Positions 48,982 to 58,639 of a stretch of 64,000 bases of DNA are shown in pieces. The translations under genes were made by a program, and so were the position numbers. The notes below the pieces were generated by a model. That model was not told where the DNA came from. It did not search any database and worked only from the letters and a program-made list of their open reading frames with translations. The stretch covers positions 3,712,501 through 3,776,500 of the forward strand of contig NZ_JACHIU010000001.1 of assembly GCF_014207705.1 (NCBI RefSeq), read 5' to 3'. The stretch's first letter is position 1, and each line of letters begins with the position of its first letter. Origin of the DNA: Sphaerisporangium rubeum. Its GTDB lineage: Bacteria > Actinomycetota > Actinomycetes > Streptosporangiales > Streptosporangiaceae.

Positions 48982-49326
48982 TCAGGCGCTCTTGCGCCGT
49001 TGTGCCCGAAGGATGGCCAGCCGCTCGTTCAGCACCTCTTCGAGGTCTTCGATCGTGCGGCGTTCCAGCAGCATGTCCCAGTGGGTGCGCGGCGGCTTCG
49101 CCTTCTTCTGCTGGGGCTGCTCGGCGTCGACCCGTAGTGCGGTGGCACCGCAGCTACGGCATTCCCACGTCGCCGGGATCTCCGCCTCGGCGGCGAGGGG
49201 CACATCGAACCGGTGGCCCTTCGGGCAGGTGTAGGGCACCTCCTGGCGTGGCGCCAGATCGGTGTTGCGGTCGTTCTCGTAGCTGGTGGCTCCGAGCCGG
49301 GTACCGCGAAGTGCACGCTCGCCCAT
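48982..49326 (-). CDS. rbpA: RNA polymerase-binding protein RbpA
   Basis: 114 residues. RbpA binds RNA polymerase and principal sigma factors, stabilises open complexes and influences rifampicin tolerance. The N-terminal tail has RGTRLGATSYENDRN. The core has the zinc or thiol cluster Cys 34, His 38, Cys 56, Cys 59 (YTCPKGH, WECRSCG). A basic linker (73-80) leads to the sigma-binding helices (THWDMLLERRTIEDLEEVLNERL). ATG with AGGAGG 9 bases upstream. The SigR-type promoter is described separately. Its role on RNA polymerase links it to the HelD genes in this window. Confidence 0.97.
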   Translation of the reverse strand: MGERALRGTRLGATSYENDRNTDLAPRQEVPYTCPKGHRFDVPLAAEAEIPATWECRSCGATALRVDAEQPQQKKAKPPRTHWDMLLERRTIEDLEEVLNERLAILRAQRRKSA

Positions 49327-49380
49327 GTTTCAATGCCTCCTGAGGGCCCCATCTGTGAGGGGTGGGTCTCCACGGCTTAC

Positions 49381-49406
49381 AACGCTTGATACCGTGGATG
49401 GATTCC
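49381..49406 (-). promoter_or_regulatory. SigR-type promoter of rbpA
   Basis: On the minus strand GGAAT (49402-49406), exactly 18 bases, and GTT (49381-49383) match the SigR/RsrA thiol-stress promoter pattern GGAAT-N18/19-GTT. The start codon is about 55 bases beyond the -10. rbpA of Streptomyces coelicolor is known to be under SigR. Confidence 0.82.
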
Positions 49407-49516
49407 CACCCTTGGGGTGATCCAATCGCGCTTTTCGCGCCCTCCTGCGCGGCGCTCGCCCGATCCGTCCCTCATCGGCGGTCCCGTCACGACCCGTCAC
49501 GGCCCGTCCCCGGTGG

Positions 49517-50863
49517 TCACAGGTGCGCGGGCACCTCGTTGCCGGCCTCGCGGACCGCGCGCGGCAGGTTGACGGTCAGCAGCAGCACGAAACCGATCAC
49601 GAAGAACACCACCAGGGACAAGATGGCGGTGCGGTAGCTGCCGGTGAGCTGCAGCGCCATGGTCAGCGTCAGCGACCCGAGGAACGCCGATCCCTTGTCG
49701 CTGACCTCGAACAGGCTGAAGTACTCGGCCTCCTTGCCGGCGGGGATCACCAGCGAGTACAGCGACCGCGACAGAGCTTGTGTGCCGCCGAGCACGATCG
49801 CGATGAGGAAAGCGATCGCGTAGAACTGCACCGCGGCCCCCTGCTGCAGGAAGTACGCGACCCCTACCACCCCTGTCCACACCACCAGGCTGCCGAGCAC
49901 GGTGCGTTTGGTGCCGAACCGGAACGCCAGCCGTCCGAGCAGCAGCGCGCCGCCGAACGCGACGAACTGCACCATCAAGATCGCGGTGATCTGCGTGGTC
50001 TTGCCGAGCCCGAGCTCCTGGTCGGCGTAGGTCGCCGAGAACGAGATCACCGTCTGCACGCCGTCGTTGTAGACCAGGTACGCCACCAGGAACAGCATGC
50101 TGCGCGGGTAGCGCCGCAGCCCCGCGATGGTGCGGCCGAGCTGCCGGAAGCTGCCGGTGACGGCCTGGGCCGGGGTGGCGTCCTGCGCGCCGACCGGCCG
50201 GTTGCGCAGCCGCAGCAGCGGGATCACCGCGAACACGGCCCACCACAGACCCGCCGAGGCCAGGCTGATGCGCACCGCGAGGCCCTCCTCGACCCCGCTG
50301 CCCTGGTACAGGAACAGGTTGACCGCCAGCAGCAGGAACCCGCCGAGGTAGCCGAACCCCCAGCCGCGTGAGGACACCGCGTCGCGTTCCTCGGCCCCGG
50401 CGATCTGCGGCAGGAACGAGTTGTACACCACCATCGCCGCGCCGAACGCGACGTTCGCCACGATGAACAGCACACCGCCGAGGACGTACGCCTCGCCGTG
50501 GACGAAGTAGAAACCGAGGGTGGCGGCCGCGCCGAGGTAGGCGAACAGGCCGAGCAGCTCACGTTTGCGGCCGGTGTGGTCGGCCAGCGCGCCGGCGATC
50601 GGCATGACCACGATCTGCAGCACCACCGAGATGGTGACGATCGCCGAGAAGTAGGCGGTGGCGCGGAAGTCGAACCCGAGGAAGGGGACGTAGCCGTTGT
50701 CGCCGCCGGCGGCGTTCTCGGCGAGCGCCGTCAGGTAGGGCCCGAGGAACACGGTGATCACCGTGGTCTGGAACCCGGAGTTGGCGAAGTCGTACCAGTA
50801 CCAGCCGCGCTGCTCGCGCCTGCGCTCCGCCGGGGTCTGCTCGGCGAGGACGGGGGTGCTCAT
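49517..50863 (-). CDS. MFS transporter, UMF1/Atg22-like
   Basis: 448 residues with about 11-12 membrane segments. The N-terminal YWYDFANSGFQTTVITVFLGPYL is the hallmark of the UMF1 family; GALADHTGRKRELL is the loop 2-3 MFS motif. Substrate is unknown; fungal relatives export amino acids from vacuoles. It lies in the usual actinobacterial order next to rbpA and a glycerophosphodiesterase gene. ATG with AGGAGAG 6 bases upstream. Confidence 0.92.
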   Translation of the reverse strand: MSTPVLAEQTPAERRREQRGWYWYDFANSGFQTTVITVFLGPYLTALAENAAGGDNGYVPFLGFDFRATAYFSAIVTISVVLQIVVMPIAGALADHTGRKRELLGLFAYLGAAATLGFYFVHGEAYVLGGVLFIVANVAFGAAMVVYNSFLPQIAGAEERDAVSSRGWGFGYLGGFLLLAVNLFLYQGSGVEEGLAVRISLASAGLWWAVFAVIPLLRLRNRPVGAQDATPAQAVTGSFRQLGRTIAGLRRYPRSMLFLVAYLVYNDGVQTVISFSATYADQELGLGKTTQITAILMVQFVAFGGALLLGRLAFRFGTKRTVLGSLVVWTGVVGVAYFLQQGAAVQFYAIAFLIAIVLGGTQALSRSLYSLVIPAGKEAEYFSLFEVSDKGSAFLGSLTLTMALQLTGSYRTAILSLVVFFVIGFVLLLTVNLPRAVREAGNEVPAHL

Positions 50864-50909
50864 CGGGGTCTCTCCTGGCCTGTGGCGTGCGGCACGAGGG
50901 GTGGGTGGG

Positions 50910-51713
50910 TCAGGCGTGGGCCGCGGAGGCGCGCGGGTGCCACTGGCCGCGGGAGGTGAGGACGTCGCGCAGACCGGAGATGTTGTCGGTCATGATGCCG
51001 TCCACCCCGATGTCCAGCAGGTCCTCCATGGCCCGGGGGTCGTTGACCGTCCACACGTGCACCTGCATGCCGAGAGCGTGCGCGGTGCGGACGACGGCCC
51101 GGGTGGCGACCCGCACCCCGCGGAACCCCGCCGGGATCTGCGCGCACGGCACCCCGAGCCGGGCCAGCCCGCCGAGCAGCCGGCCGTACCCCGATCCCAT
51201 CGCGGCGGCCCGCAGCCGCGCCACGCCGCGCGGCCCGAGCGCCGAGCAGACCGGACGGCCGAGCGCCAGGCGGGCCCGCGCGAGCCGCAGGTCGGAGAAC
51301 GACGTCAGGCAGACGCGGTCGTAGGAGGCGGTGCGGCGGATCGCCTCGGCCAGCGGCCCGATCGCGGGGGAGTCCTTGACGTCGATGTTCACCCGCACGT
51401 CGGGCCAGGTGCCGAGGACGTCCTCCAGCAGCGGGATCTCCTCGACGCCGCCGATCAGGGCCCGCCGCACCTCACGGTATGGCAGCGCCGCGACGCGGCC
51501 CCCCCGGTCGGTGACCCGGTCCAGGGTGTGGTCGTGGAACGCCAGCAGCACCCCGTCCGACGTGGCGTGCGCGTCGGTCTCCAGGTAGGCGTACCCGAGC
51601 TCGACGGCCCGGGAGAACGCCGCCATGGTGTTCTCCCGGCCCTCGGCGGCCCCGCCTCGGTGAGCGAATGCCAGCGGCCCGGGGTGATCGAGGAACGGAT
51701 AACGCTGCTGCAC
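50910..51713 (-). CDS. Glycerophosphodiester phosphodiesterase
   Basis: 267-residue TIM-barrel GDPD that splits glycerophosphodiesters into glycerol-3-phosphate and an alcohol. Visible catalytic and metal residues: His 18 and Arg 19 (AHRGG), Glu 27 and Asn 28 (ENTMAAF), Glu 45, Asp 47 (ETDAH) and His 60 (FHDHTLDR). There is no signal peptide, so it should be cytoplasmic. GTG start; no ribosome site is evident, but an AATACT -10-like box ends 7 bases upstream, suggesting a leaderless mRNA. Confidence 0.93.
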   Translation of the reverse strand: MQQRYPFLDHPGPLAFAHRGGAAEGRENTMAAFSRAVELGYAYLETDAHATSDGVLLAFHDHTLDRVTDRGGRVAALPYREVRRALIGGVEEIPLLEDVLGTWPDVRVNIDVKDSPAIGPLAEAIRRTASYDRVCLTSFSDLRLARARLALGRPVCSALGPRGVARLRAAAMGSGYGRLLGGLARLGVPCAQIPAGFRGVRVATRAVVRTAHALGMQVHVWTVNDPRAMEDLLDIGVDGIMTDNISGLRDVLTSRGQWHPRASAAHA

Positions 51714-51772
51714 GACCGTGAGTATTCCGCGTCCACCCCGTTCTCGTCACTTCACGAGGGTGAACATTTGGG

Positions 51773-52345
51773 TCACGAACCCCCATCGGCCGTCGCCTGG
51801 TCGCCGGCGGCGGCCCATTCCTGGCGGCGGGTCTCGGACAGGACGATCGCGGCGGCGACGCCGACGTTGAAGGAGCCGACCCGGCCGACCTGCGGGATGT
51901 AGATCACCTCGTCGGCGGCCTGCAGGACGGCGGGGGAGCAGCCGTGGTCCTCGCTGCCGAGGACCAGGCAGACGTCGCGGTCCAGCCGGGCCCTGTGGAG
52001 GGGGACGGCGTCGGCGGTGAGCTCGACGGCGATCACGGTGTAGCCGTCCTGCCTGGCCTCGCGGATCGCGTCGACCGCGGGGACGGCCTCCTCCCAGGGG
52101 ACCAGCCGGTCGGTGCCGAGTGCGGTCTTCTGCACCTTGGGGTTGGTCGGCGGGGTGGTGTTGCCGGCGAGCCACATGCGCTCGGCGCCGAACGCGGCCG
52201 CGGTACGGAAGATCGACCCGACGTTGAACGGGCCGGTGACCGACTCCAGGATCACCGACAGCCGTCCCTGCGTGCCCCGGCGCCAGGTGCGGTTGAGCCG
52301 CTTGACGTCGGTCTGGCGGAGCTGCCTGCGGGCGGGTGTGGTCAT
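51773..52345 (-). CDS. TrmH/SpoU-family RNA 2'-O-methyltransferase
   Basis: 190-residue SPOUT methyltransferase. Motif 1 is GPFNVGSIFRTAAAFG with Asn 41 and Arg 47; motif 2 is LVLGSEDHGCSP (about 128-138); motif 3 is IPQVGRVGSFNVGVAAAIVLSE (150-171). These residues form the SAM-binding knot. The short length without an N-terminal extension fits tRNA Gm18 methyltransferase TrmH, though rRNA is possible. Its start overlaps the upstream methyltransferase gene by 4 bases. Confidence 0.92.
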   Translation of the reverse strand: MTTPARRQLRQTDVKRLNRTWRRGTQGRLSVILESVTGPFNVGSIFRTAAAFGAERMWLAGNTTPPTNPKVQKTALGTDRLVPWEEAVPAVDAIREARQDGYTVIAVELTADAVPLHRARLDRDVCLVLGSEDHGCSPAVLQAADEVIYIPQVGRVGSFNVGVAAAIVLSETRRQEWAAAGDQATADGGS

Positions 52346-53106
52346 CGGCGTTCTCGTCGTTCCTGTTCGGTGTCCGGATGGGGGAGGGGTGGGACGAAGG
52401 GTCGTGGCCGGCGGTGGTCTGGTGGGGTGTCCGAGCGGGTGGCCACCGGGTCGCCGTCCGGCTCGTCGTCCGGGTGGCTGTCCGGGTCGCCGGTCCGGCG
52501 AGCGGTCGCGCGCAGCACGCGGTAGGCCGAGCGGGAGGTGACGCGCTCGGTGGGCCAGCCCTGGTCATTGAGCCACCGCTGGAGGGAGTCGGCGCCGAGG
52601 TGCTTCTGCACCACCAGGTACGCCGCGCCGTCCGGGGTCAGCCGGTCCAGCCACTGGGTGAGCATGGCGTGCAGCGCGGGTTTGCCGATGCGGATCGCCG
52701 GGTTGGACCAGATCGCGGCGAACCGCGGCTCCGGCGGCACCTCGGACACATGCAGTGACCTTACTTTGTCAAGGCCGTTGCTCGCGGCGTTCCGCGCGCA
52801 CAGGTCCACCGACCGCCGGTTCACGTCGACGGCCCAGACCGTCGCCGACGGCGCACGGGAGGCCATGGTCAGCGCGATCGGCCCGTACCCGCAGCCGAGG
52901 TCCAGCAGGTCGCCGTGCTGCGGGGGAGGGGGAACGGATTCGAGCAGCACTCTGGTCCCCGGGTCCAGCCTCCCCGGTGAGAACACCCCGCTGTCGGTGG
53001 CGAGCCGCAGATGCACATCGGCCAGCACCACATCGACCGTCCCCGGCCGCGTCGCCGCCCCCGGCCGCTCCTCGAAGTACTGCGCCCCCGCCTGCTTGGA
53101 CGTCAC
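52342..53106 (-). CDS. RsmC-like methyltransferase (small domain MTS)
   Basis: 254 residues. Class I SAM fold with DLGCGYGPIAL and an acidic VDVN at the end of strand 2. The substrate-site motif, NPP in N6-adenine or guanine methyltransferases, reads SNPAIRIGK here. Probably a 16S/23S rRNA guanine N2-methyltransferase. The last 60 residues are charged and disordered. GTG 53106 is chosen: a TAACGT -10 box ends 8 bases upstream (leaderless), and homology starts just after it. GTG 53112 and TTG 53124 are alternatives. The stop overlaps the TrmH-type gene. Confidence 0.85.
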   Translation of the reverse strand: MTSKQAGAQYFEERPGAATRPGTVDVVLADVHLRLATDSGVFSPGRLDPGTRVLLESVPPPPQHGDLLDLGCGYGPIALTMASRAPSATVWAVDVNRRSVDLCARNAASNGLDKVRSLHVSEVPPEPRFAAIWSNPAIRIGKPALHAMLTQWLDRLTPDGAAYLVVQKHLGADSLQRWLNDQGWPTERVTSRSAYRVLRATARRTGDPDSHPDDEPDGDPVATRSDTPPDHRRPRPFVPPLPHPDTEQERRERR

Positions 53107-53188
53107 GTCCACAGACGTTACCAACCCCCGGCCGATGCCTGTGCTCGGTCGCCTCCACCCCCCGCGCCTTGCCGGCTGTCCGGTGGGG

Positions 53189-54136
53189 TCAGGGGAGGCG
53201 GGTGCCGAGGAGGAGGGCGGTGGCGGCTACCAGGAGGCCGGCGAGGATGGCGGCTATGGTGAAGTGCTGGCCGATTTCCTGGTGGACGACGCGGAAGCCC
53301 AGGGAGGTGCCGATCTGGCTGTAGACGTCGCGGAGCTGGTCGCTGGACTCGGCGGCGTAGGAGCGGCCGCCGGTGCCGTCGGCCAGGGACTGCAGGGTCG
53401 TCTTGTTGACGGGGACCTGGACGTCGCGGCCGTCGATGCTGACGGTGCCTTCGGGGGTGCCGTAGGCGATGGTGGAGACGGGGATCTTGGAGCCGAGCGC
53501 GGCCTGGACGGCTTCGTTGACCGAGCGGCCCGAGGTGTTGTCGCCGTCGGAGAGCAGGACGATCGCGGACGGCGGGGGGTCGGTGACGGCGCGCTGGTCG
53601 AAGGAGCGGACGGCGTCCAGGGAGTTGAACACCGCTTCGCCGATGGCGGTGCCGGGCCGGGTGGACAGGTTGCCGATCGCGGTGATGACCGCCAGGTGGT
53701 CGGTGGTGGGGGACACGACGACGGCGGCGGAGCGCGCGAACGACACCAGGCCGACGTTGAACCGTTCGGGCAGGTCCTTGACGAACTGCTGCGCGGCCTG
53801 TTGCGCGGCGACCAGCCGGGTCGGGGTGACGTCGGAGGCCTCCATGGACAGCGAGATGTCCACGGCCACGATGATGGTGGCGCGGTCGCGCGGCACGCGG
53901 GTCTCGTCGGCGGGCCGTGCGGCGGCGAGGACCAGCAGGGTCATCATGACCAGGAACAGTCCGGCGGGGACGTGGCGGCGCCAGCCGGGCCGTTCGGGTG
54001 CGACGTAGCTGAGCAGCGCCAGGTTGGTGAACCGGACGGCGTAGCGGCGGCGGGCGAACTGCGCGGCGACGTACGCGCCGGCGATGAGCGCGAGGCCGGC
54101 GAACAGCCACAGCCATGCGGGAGACAGAAAGATCAC
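53189..54136 (-). CDS. VWA-domain membrane protein (BatA-like)
   Basis: 315 residues. Two N-terminal membrane segments (about 6-24 and 58-73), a von Willebrand A domain with intact MIDAS DISLS (93-97) and [10 protein letters not shown], and a C-terminal segment (about 293-311). The VWA domain binds metal and protein partners outside or in the envelope. It forms an operon with DUF58 and MoxR genes; in other bacteria this trio acts in envelope stress and protein-complex assembly. GTG start with AGGAGG 8 bases upstream; the start overlaps the DUF58 stop as GTGA. Confidence 0.92.
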   Translation of the reverse strand: MIFLSPAWLWLFAGLALIAGAYVAAQFARRRYAVRFTNLALLSYVAPERPGWRRHVPAGLFLVMMTLLVLAAARPADETRVPRDRATIIVAVDISLSMEASDVTPTRLVAAQQAAQQFVKDLPERFNVGLVSFARSAAVVVSPTTDHLAVITAIGNLSTRPGTAIGEAVFNSLDAVRSFDQRAVTDPPPSAIVLLSDGDNTSGRSVNEAVQAALGSKIPVSTIAYGTPEGTVSIDGRDVQVPVNKTTLQSLADGTGGRSYAAESSDQLRDVYSQIGTSLGFRVVHQEIGQHFTIAAILAGLLVAATALLLGTRLP

Positions 54137-55176
54137 GTACCGGCCCTCCTGGTGGGATGCCGTGCGGCCAGATGGGCGGTGCGCCGGTGCCTGAGGGTGT
54201 ACTGCGCGATGTCGTACACCCAGTCGCGGTCGGTGCGCAGGACCAGGTGCGCGGCGCCGCACCGGCGCAGCGCCACCCGGTTGGCCTCGCGCTGGCGTGC
54301 CGCCGCGTCGGCGTAGGCGCGGCGGATCTTCGGCGTGAGGTGGATGTGGCGGGTGTGCCCGGTCTCGGGGTCGGTGAGGTTGATCAGCCCGACGTCGGGG
54401 AGTTCCAGCTCGCGGGGGTCGACGACCTCGACGGCCAGCACCTGGTGGCGCGCGGCGAGACGCCGCATGGGCCGTTCCCAGGTGCGTTCGGCGTCGGGTT
54501 CGCCGCCGGGGCCGAGTTCGAGGAAGTCCGACACCACGACCCGCAGGCCGCGCCGCCGCCGCGCGGCGGCGAGGGTCTGGATGACCTCGCCGAGCCGGGT
54601 GGGGCCGCCGGGAGGCAGGCCGCGGGGGGTGTCCAGGAGCGCCGACAGCAGCGCGTACATGGCGGGTCTGCCGGTGCGCGCGCTCATGTGGTGCACCTGG
54701 TCGCCCTGGATGACGTACGCGCCGAAGCGGTCGCCGATGCGGGTGGTGAGGAAACCCAGGGCCCCGACGGCGGCGATCACCAGGTCGCGTTTCTCCATGT
54801 CGGCGGTGCCGAAGTCCATGCTGGGGGACAGGTCGGCCAGGACCCAGGTCTCCAGTTCGCGGTCGGCGATGAGGTCGCGCACGTGGGGGACCTGGGTGCG
54901 CGCGGTGACGGCCCAGTCCATGCGCCGTACGTCGTCCTCGCCGGGGACGTACATGCGGCTGTCGCCGGGTTCGCTGCCGGGCCCGGGGAGCAGGCCCTGG
55001 TGGCGGCCCTGCAGCAGGCCGTCCAGGCGCCGTACGACGGTGAGTTCGAGCCGCCGCAGCGCGTGCTCGGGGCCGTGGCCGCCGCCGGTGCCGCCGGGAC
55101 GTTCCACCTGCTCGGGGGGGTGGTGGTGCGGGTGCGGCGGCGGTGCGGCGGGGTCTTGTGGTGTGGCGGCGGTCAC
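54133..55176 (-). CDS. DUF58 domain protein
   Basis: 347 residues: a Pro/His-rich N terminus, then the DUF58 signature ([20 protein letters not shown] at about 74-93), and a VWA-like [10 protein letters not shown] segment. Members are encoded with MoxR ATPases and VWA proteins and are thought to be their adaptors. The start overlaps the moxR stop and its own stop overlaps the VWA gene, so all three are translationally coupled. Confidence 0.92.
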   Translation of the reverse strand: MTAATPQDPAAPPPHPHHHPPEQVERPGGTGGGHGPEHALRRLELTVVRRLDGLLQGRHQGLLPGPGSEPGDSRMYVPGEDDVRRMDWAVTARTQVPHVRDLIADRELETWVLADLSPSMDFGTADMEKRDLVIAAVGALGFLTTRIGDRFGAYVIQGDQVHHMSARTGRPAMYALLSALLDTPRGLPPGGPTRLGEVIQTLAAARRRRGLRVVVSDFLELGPGGEPDAERTWERPMRRLAARHQVLAVEVVDPRELELPDVGLINLTDPETGHTRHIHLTPKIRRAYADAAARQREANRVALRRCGAAHLVLRTDRDWVYDIAQYTLRHRRTAHLAARHPTRRAGT

Positions 55177-56201
55177 CGCTGGCCCTGGTTCCAGACCACC
55201 AGGGGCGGCGGGACGGACGAGAGGATCTGGCGCACCACGTCGTCGGGTTCGACGCCGTCGGCCAGCGCGTCGAAGGTGAGCATGAGGCGGTGGCCGATGA
55301 CGTCGACCGCGACGTCGCGCACGTCGTCGGGCAGCAGGTAGTCGCGGCCCCGCAGCAGCGCCAGCGCGCGGCCGGCCGACACCAGGCCGAGGGTGGCGCG
55401 GGGGCTGACGCCGATCTCGATGGCCTCCTGCAGGTGGCGCAGGCCGTACTCGGCGGGGGAGCGGGTGGACATGACCAGCCGGACGACGTAGTCGGCGACG
55501 AGCTGGTGCACCGACACCTGGTCGGCGAGTTTCTGCAGCGCCATGAGGCGGTCGGGGTCCAGGACGCGGCCGGGCAGCGGCGGTGAGACGCTCATGCGGT
55601 GCAGGATCTCGAGTTCCTCGCCGGCGGTCGGGTGGCCGACGCGGACCTTGAACAGGAACCGGTCGCGCTGCACCTCCGGCAGCGGGTAGACGCCTTCGGA
55701 CTCCACCGGGTTCTGGGTGGCGAGCACCACGAAGGGTTTCGGCAGCGGGTGGGTGCGGCCCGCCAGGGTGACCTGCCGTTCGGCCATGACCTCCAGCAGC
55801 GCCGACTGGACCTTGGCGGGTGCGCGGTTGACCTCGTCGGCGAGGACGAAGTTGGCGAACACCGGCCCGAGCTCGATGTCGAAGCTCTCGCTGGAGGGGT
55901 GGTACACCCGGGTGCCGACGATGTCGCTCGGCACCAGGTCGGGGGTGAACTGGATGCGGGCGAAGGTGCCGCCCACGACGGTGGCGAGCGTGGAGGCCGC
56001 GAGGGTCTTGGCGACACCCGGCACACCTTCGAGCAGGCAGTGGCCACGGGCGAGCAGCGCCACAAGGAGCCGCTCGACCATGTGGTCCTGGCCGACGATG
56101 ACACGCCGGACCTCCGACAGGGCCTGCTGCAGCAGGCCGAGATCGGCGTCGGCGCCCTCCTCGGGCCCGCTTCCGCCACTGCGTTCTTCGGCAACGGTCA
56201 T
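55173..56201 (-). CDS. moxR: MoxR-type AAA+ ATPase
   Basis: 342 residues. Walker A GVPGVAKT (59-66) and Walker B FVLADE (118-123), sensor ATQNP, and an arginine finger region EVQRDRF, all typical of MoxR chaperone-like ATPases that help mature metal-dependent VWA complexes. ATG 56201 is preferred; the frame is open far upstream, but without conserved sequence. It is the first gene of the moxR-DUF58-VWA operon. Confidence 0.94.
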   Translation of the reverse strand: MTVAEERSGGSGPEEGADADLGLLQQALSEVRRVIVGQDHMVERLLVALLARGHCLLEGVPGVAKTLAASTLATVVGGTFARIQFTPDLVPSDIVGTRVYHPSSESFDIELGPVFANFVLADEVNRAPAKVQSALLEVMAERQVTLAGRTHPLPKPFVVLATQNPVESEGVYPLPEVQRDRFLFKVRVGHPTAGEELEILHRMSVSPPLPGRVLDPDRLMALQKLADQVSVHQLVADYVVRLVMSTRSPAEYGLRHLQEAIEIGVSPRATLGLVSAGRALALLRGRDYLLPDDVRDVAVDVIGHRLMLTFDALADGVEPDDVVRQILSSVPPPLVVWNQGQR

Positions 56202-56522
56202 GCGGCCCATTCCATCAAACCGGAAGCAAAGGTGCACGGTACCGGCACGGTGCGCCGGGAGGATCCCGTCGGGGACCGGCGCCTCGGCACCGGCCCGGTG
56301 GCACCACGGACGACGTGCACAGCACGTCCATGATGATCGGCTCGGTGTAATGGCGGGGTAAGGACACGCGGCCGGTCCCGGGTTCCCGCCGTCCGTGCCG
56401 CCTTCCCCCGCTCCCCGGACTTCCGCTTCCCCTGGCGGATGGCTGAACATCGCGGGTTCTCGCCGTCGGTGGCTGTGGCCGTCGCGGTGAGCGGGGGGCC
56501 GTGGGTGTGCTTTCATGGCTGC
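56202..56522. other. Divergent promoter region with a 17-bp palindrome
   Basis: GACGTGCACAGCACGTC (56312-56328) has perfect 7-bp arms around ACA. It lies 111 bases before moxR and 195 before the kinase-fragment gene, so it could serve either. No gene is seen in the remaining sequence. Confidence 0.5.
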
Positions 56523-57278
56523 GTGGCCACTCCGCTCCAGCCGCTCCAGTTCGGCGACCCGCCCCGGCTTGGCCCCTATGTCGTCCAGGCGCGGTTGCAG
56601 ACTTTGCCGACGGGTTTTGTGTACCTGGCGCAGGACGAGGCGGGCCGCGCGGTGTCGGTGGCGCTGCTGACCAGGGGCGCGGCGATGGACGCGGCGGCCC
56701 GTGAGCGTTTCCTGACGTCCGCCAGGCAGGCCCGCACGGCGCGTGGCGGTGTGCTCGGGTGGATCGGCCGGGCCCGTGGCCGCGCGCCGGCGAACACGCC
56801 GCGGATCATCGCGATGGACGAGGGCCCGGCCCCGTGGGTGGCGGTGCCGTACACGCCGGGGGAGCAGAGCGCGTCGTGGTTCCTGTCGTCGGTCATGATG
56901 ACCGGCACGCTGATCGGCGACCGGCATGGCCCGGACTTCGTGCCGTACTGGCTGGGGGACCGTGTGCCGGCGGCGCCGGCGCCGCCGCCTCCCGCGCCGC
57001 CGCCGACCGAGACCAGGCGCGCGGTGATGGTGGCGCTGTCGGCCCTGGTGGCGCTGCTGGTGCTGGCGATCGCCATCGCGTGGATGCTGCTCGGCCGCAA
57101 GGAGGACCCGCCGGGTCCCGGCCGTCCGCTGCCGGCGACGCAGTACGTCCCGACGCCGCCGCCGGTGCCGTCGCCGAGCGACACCCTCAAGCCGTCGCCG
57201 AGCCCGTCACCGGGGGAGAGCGGTGTCTCCCCCCGGCCCAGCCTGCCGGGTGACGACGACCGTCCCGGCGACATCTGA
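56523..57278 (+). CDS. Membrane-anchored fragment of a Ser/Thr kinase (pseudokinase N-lobe)
   Basis: 251 residues. The start LQFGDPPRLGPYVVQARL...GFVYLAQDEAGRAVSVALL has the layout of an actinobacterial Hanks-type kinase N-lobe. The glycine loop is lost (LQTLPTGF), and the Lys of VAVK is absent (VSVAL). PRIIAMDEGPAPWVAVPYTPGE at about 93-114 resembles strands 4-5 and the hinge. There is no HRD or DFG motif. A Pro-rich linker, one membrane segment (about 168-190) and a Pro/Ser-rich outer tail follow. It cannot phosphorylate; a scaffold or sensor role is possible. GTG 56523 is the best start; no ribosome site is obvious. Confidence 0.75.
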   Translation: MATPLQPLQFGDPPRLGPYVVQARLQTLPTGFVYLAQDEAGRAVSVALLTRGAAMDAAARERFLTSARQARTARGGVLGWIGRARGRAPANTPRIIAMDEGPAPWVAVPYTPGEQSASWFLSSVMMTGTLIGDRHGPDFVPYWLGDRVPAAPAPPPPAPPPTETRRAVMVALSALVALLVLAIAIAWMLLGRKEDPPGPGRPLPATQYVPTPPPVPSPSDTLKPSPSPSPGESGVSPRPSLPGDDDRPGDI

Positions 57279-57328
57279 CCCGGCGCCGGCGGTCCTCACC
57301 CAGGGGCCGTCGTGCGGGGGGATGTGGG

Positions 57329-58582
57329 TCAGGTGGCCGTCCCCCGGTCGCGAGCGGCCGGCCGCAGGGCCCCGGCGGTGAGGGCGACCAGCAGGGCCAG
57401 TGCGGCGGGGATGCCGAGCGCCGCCGGCAGGCCGGCGATCTCGGAGAAGGCCCCGATGAGCACGGGCCCGGCGAGCATGCCGAGGTAGCCGAGGCCCGCC
57501 ACGCGGGCCAGGGCCTGGCCGGCGCGTGCGGGGTCGCGGTTGCCGGCGGCGGAGAACACCTGCGGCACGGTGCACGACAGCCCGGCGCCGAAACACGCGA
57601 ACGCCGCCACCGCGGCCACCGGATGCGCGGCCAGCAGCCCTGCGGCCAGGCCCGCGCCGGCGAGGACGCCGCAGCAGCGCACCAGCGCCACCGGGCCGAA
57701 CCGCGCCGCCAGGCGGTCCCCGGCGAGCCGTCCCGCGGTCATGGTGATCGAGAACGCCGCGTAGGCCGCGGCGGCGAACCCCGGGGAACCGCCGAGGTCC
57801 TCACGCAGGTACACCGACCCCCAGTCGGCGGCGGCGCCTTCCCCGACGAAGCAGCAGAACGCCAGGACCCCGAGGAGCAGCACCTCACGTGTCCTGACCC
57901 CGGCGCGCCGTCCGGGTGATCGGGGTTCGGGCCCGGCACGCAGGGCCCAGCGCGTGGCGAGCAGCACCGGGACGGCCAGCGCGGCGGCGGCCGCGGTGAA
58001 GGTGGCCTGCGGGCCGATGCCGGCGTGCGCGAACAGCCCGCCGTGCGCGGCGCCGAGGAACCCGCCGATGCTGAACACCGCGTGGAACGACGACATCATG
58101 GGCCGTCCGCGGGCGCGTTCCACCTGCACGGCGTTGGCGTTCATCGCGACGTCCAGCATGCCGAGGACCATCCCGAACAGCAGCAGCGCCGCCACCAGCG
58201 CGGCGAGGCCCGGCATGGCGGCGGGCAGGAGCAGCACCAGGACCTGCGCGGACGCGACGGGGGTCATGACCGTGGCGGTGCCGAGCCGGTCCACCAGGTG
58301 GCCGGCGAGCTGCATGCCGGCGAACGCGCCGAGCGCGATGGCCAGCAGCGCGACGCTCAGTTCCCCTTCGCCGAGGTGCAGGCGTTCCTTCAGCGCGGGG
58401 ATCCGCGCGGTCCACACCCCGACCGCGACCCCGGAGGTGAGGAACAGCAGGTACACGGCGGTGGCGGCGCGCCGGGGAGGCGGGGGTGCCGCCGTGGGGG
58501 CAGGGGGCCGTGCCGGCTGCGCGGGGCCGCGCCATCGGGTCGCCGATGGGGTGTCGTGCGCCGGTGGCGGCGGGCTCGGCAT
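57329..58582 (-). CDS. MFS transporter
   Basis: 417 residues, about 12 membrane segments after a Pro-rich N-terminal tail of 35 residues. Features: GVAVGVWTARIPALKERL, GHLVDRLG in the loop 2-3 region, and DVAMNANAVQVE, the pattern of FucP/YbjJ-like MFS proteins. Substrate unknown. ATG 58582 starts the protein; the frame runs on far upstream without conserved sequence. It is divergent from a WYL-domain regulator gene 57 bases away, which probably controls it. Confidence 0.9.
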   Translation of the reverse strand: MPSPPPPAHDTPSATRWRGPAQPARPPAPTAAPPPPRRAATAVYLLFLTSGVAVGVWTARIPALKERLHLGEGELSVALLAIALGAFAGMQLAGHLVDRLGTATVMTPVASAQVLVLLLPAAMPGLAALVAALLLFGMVLGMLDVAMNANAVQVERARGRPMMSSFHAVFSIGGFLGAAHGGLFAHAGIGPQATFTAAAAALAVPVLLATRWALRAGPEPRSPGRRAGVRTREVLLLGVLAFCCFVGEGAAADWGSVYLREDLGGSPGFAAAAYAAFSITMTAGRLAGDRLAARFGPVALVRCCGVLAGAGLAAGLLAAHPVAAVAAFACFGAGLSCTVPQVFSAAGNRDPARAGQALARVAGLGYLGMLAGPVLIGAFSEIAGLPAALGIPAALALLVALTAGALRPAARDRGTAT

Positions 58583-58639
58583 GTGTTCATAGGAGCATGG
58601 TTTGCCGGTGCCGGCCAGGGGTGCGCGACACTGGGGGCC

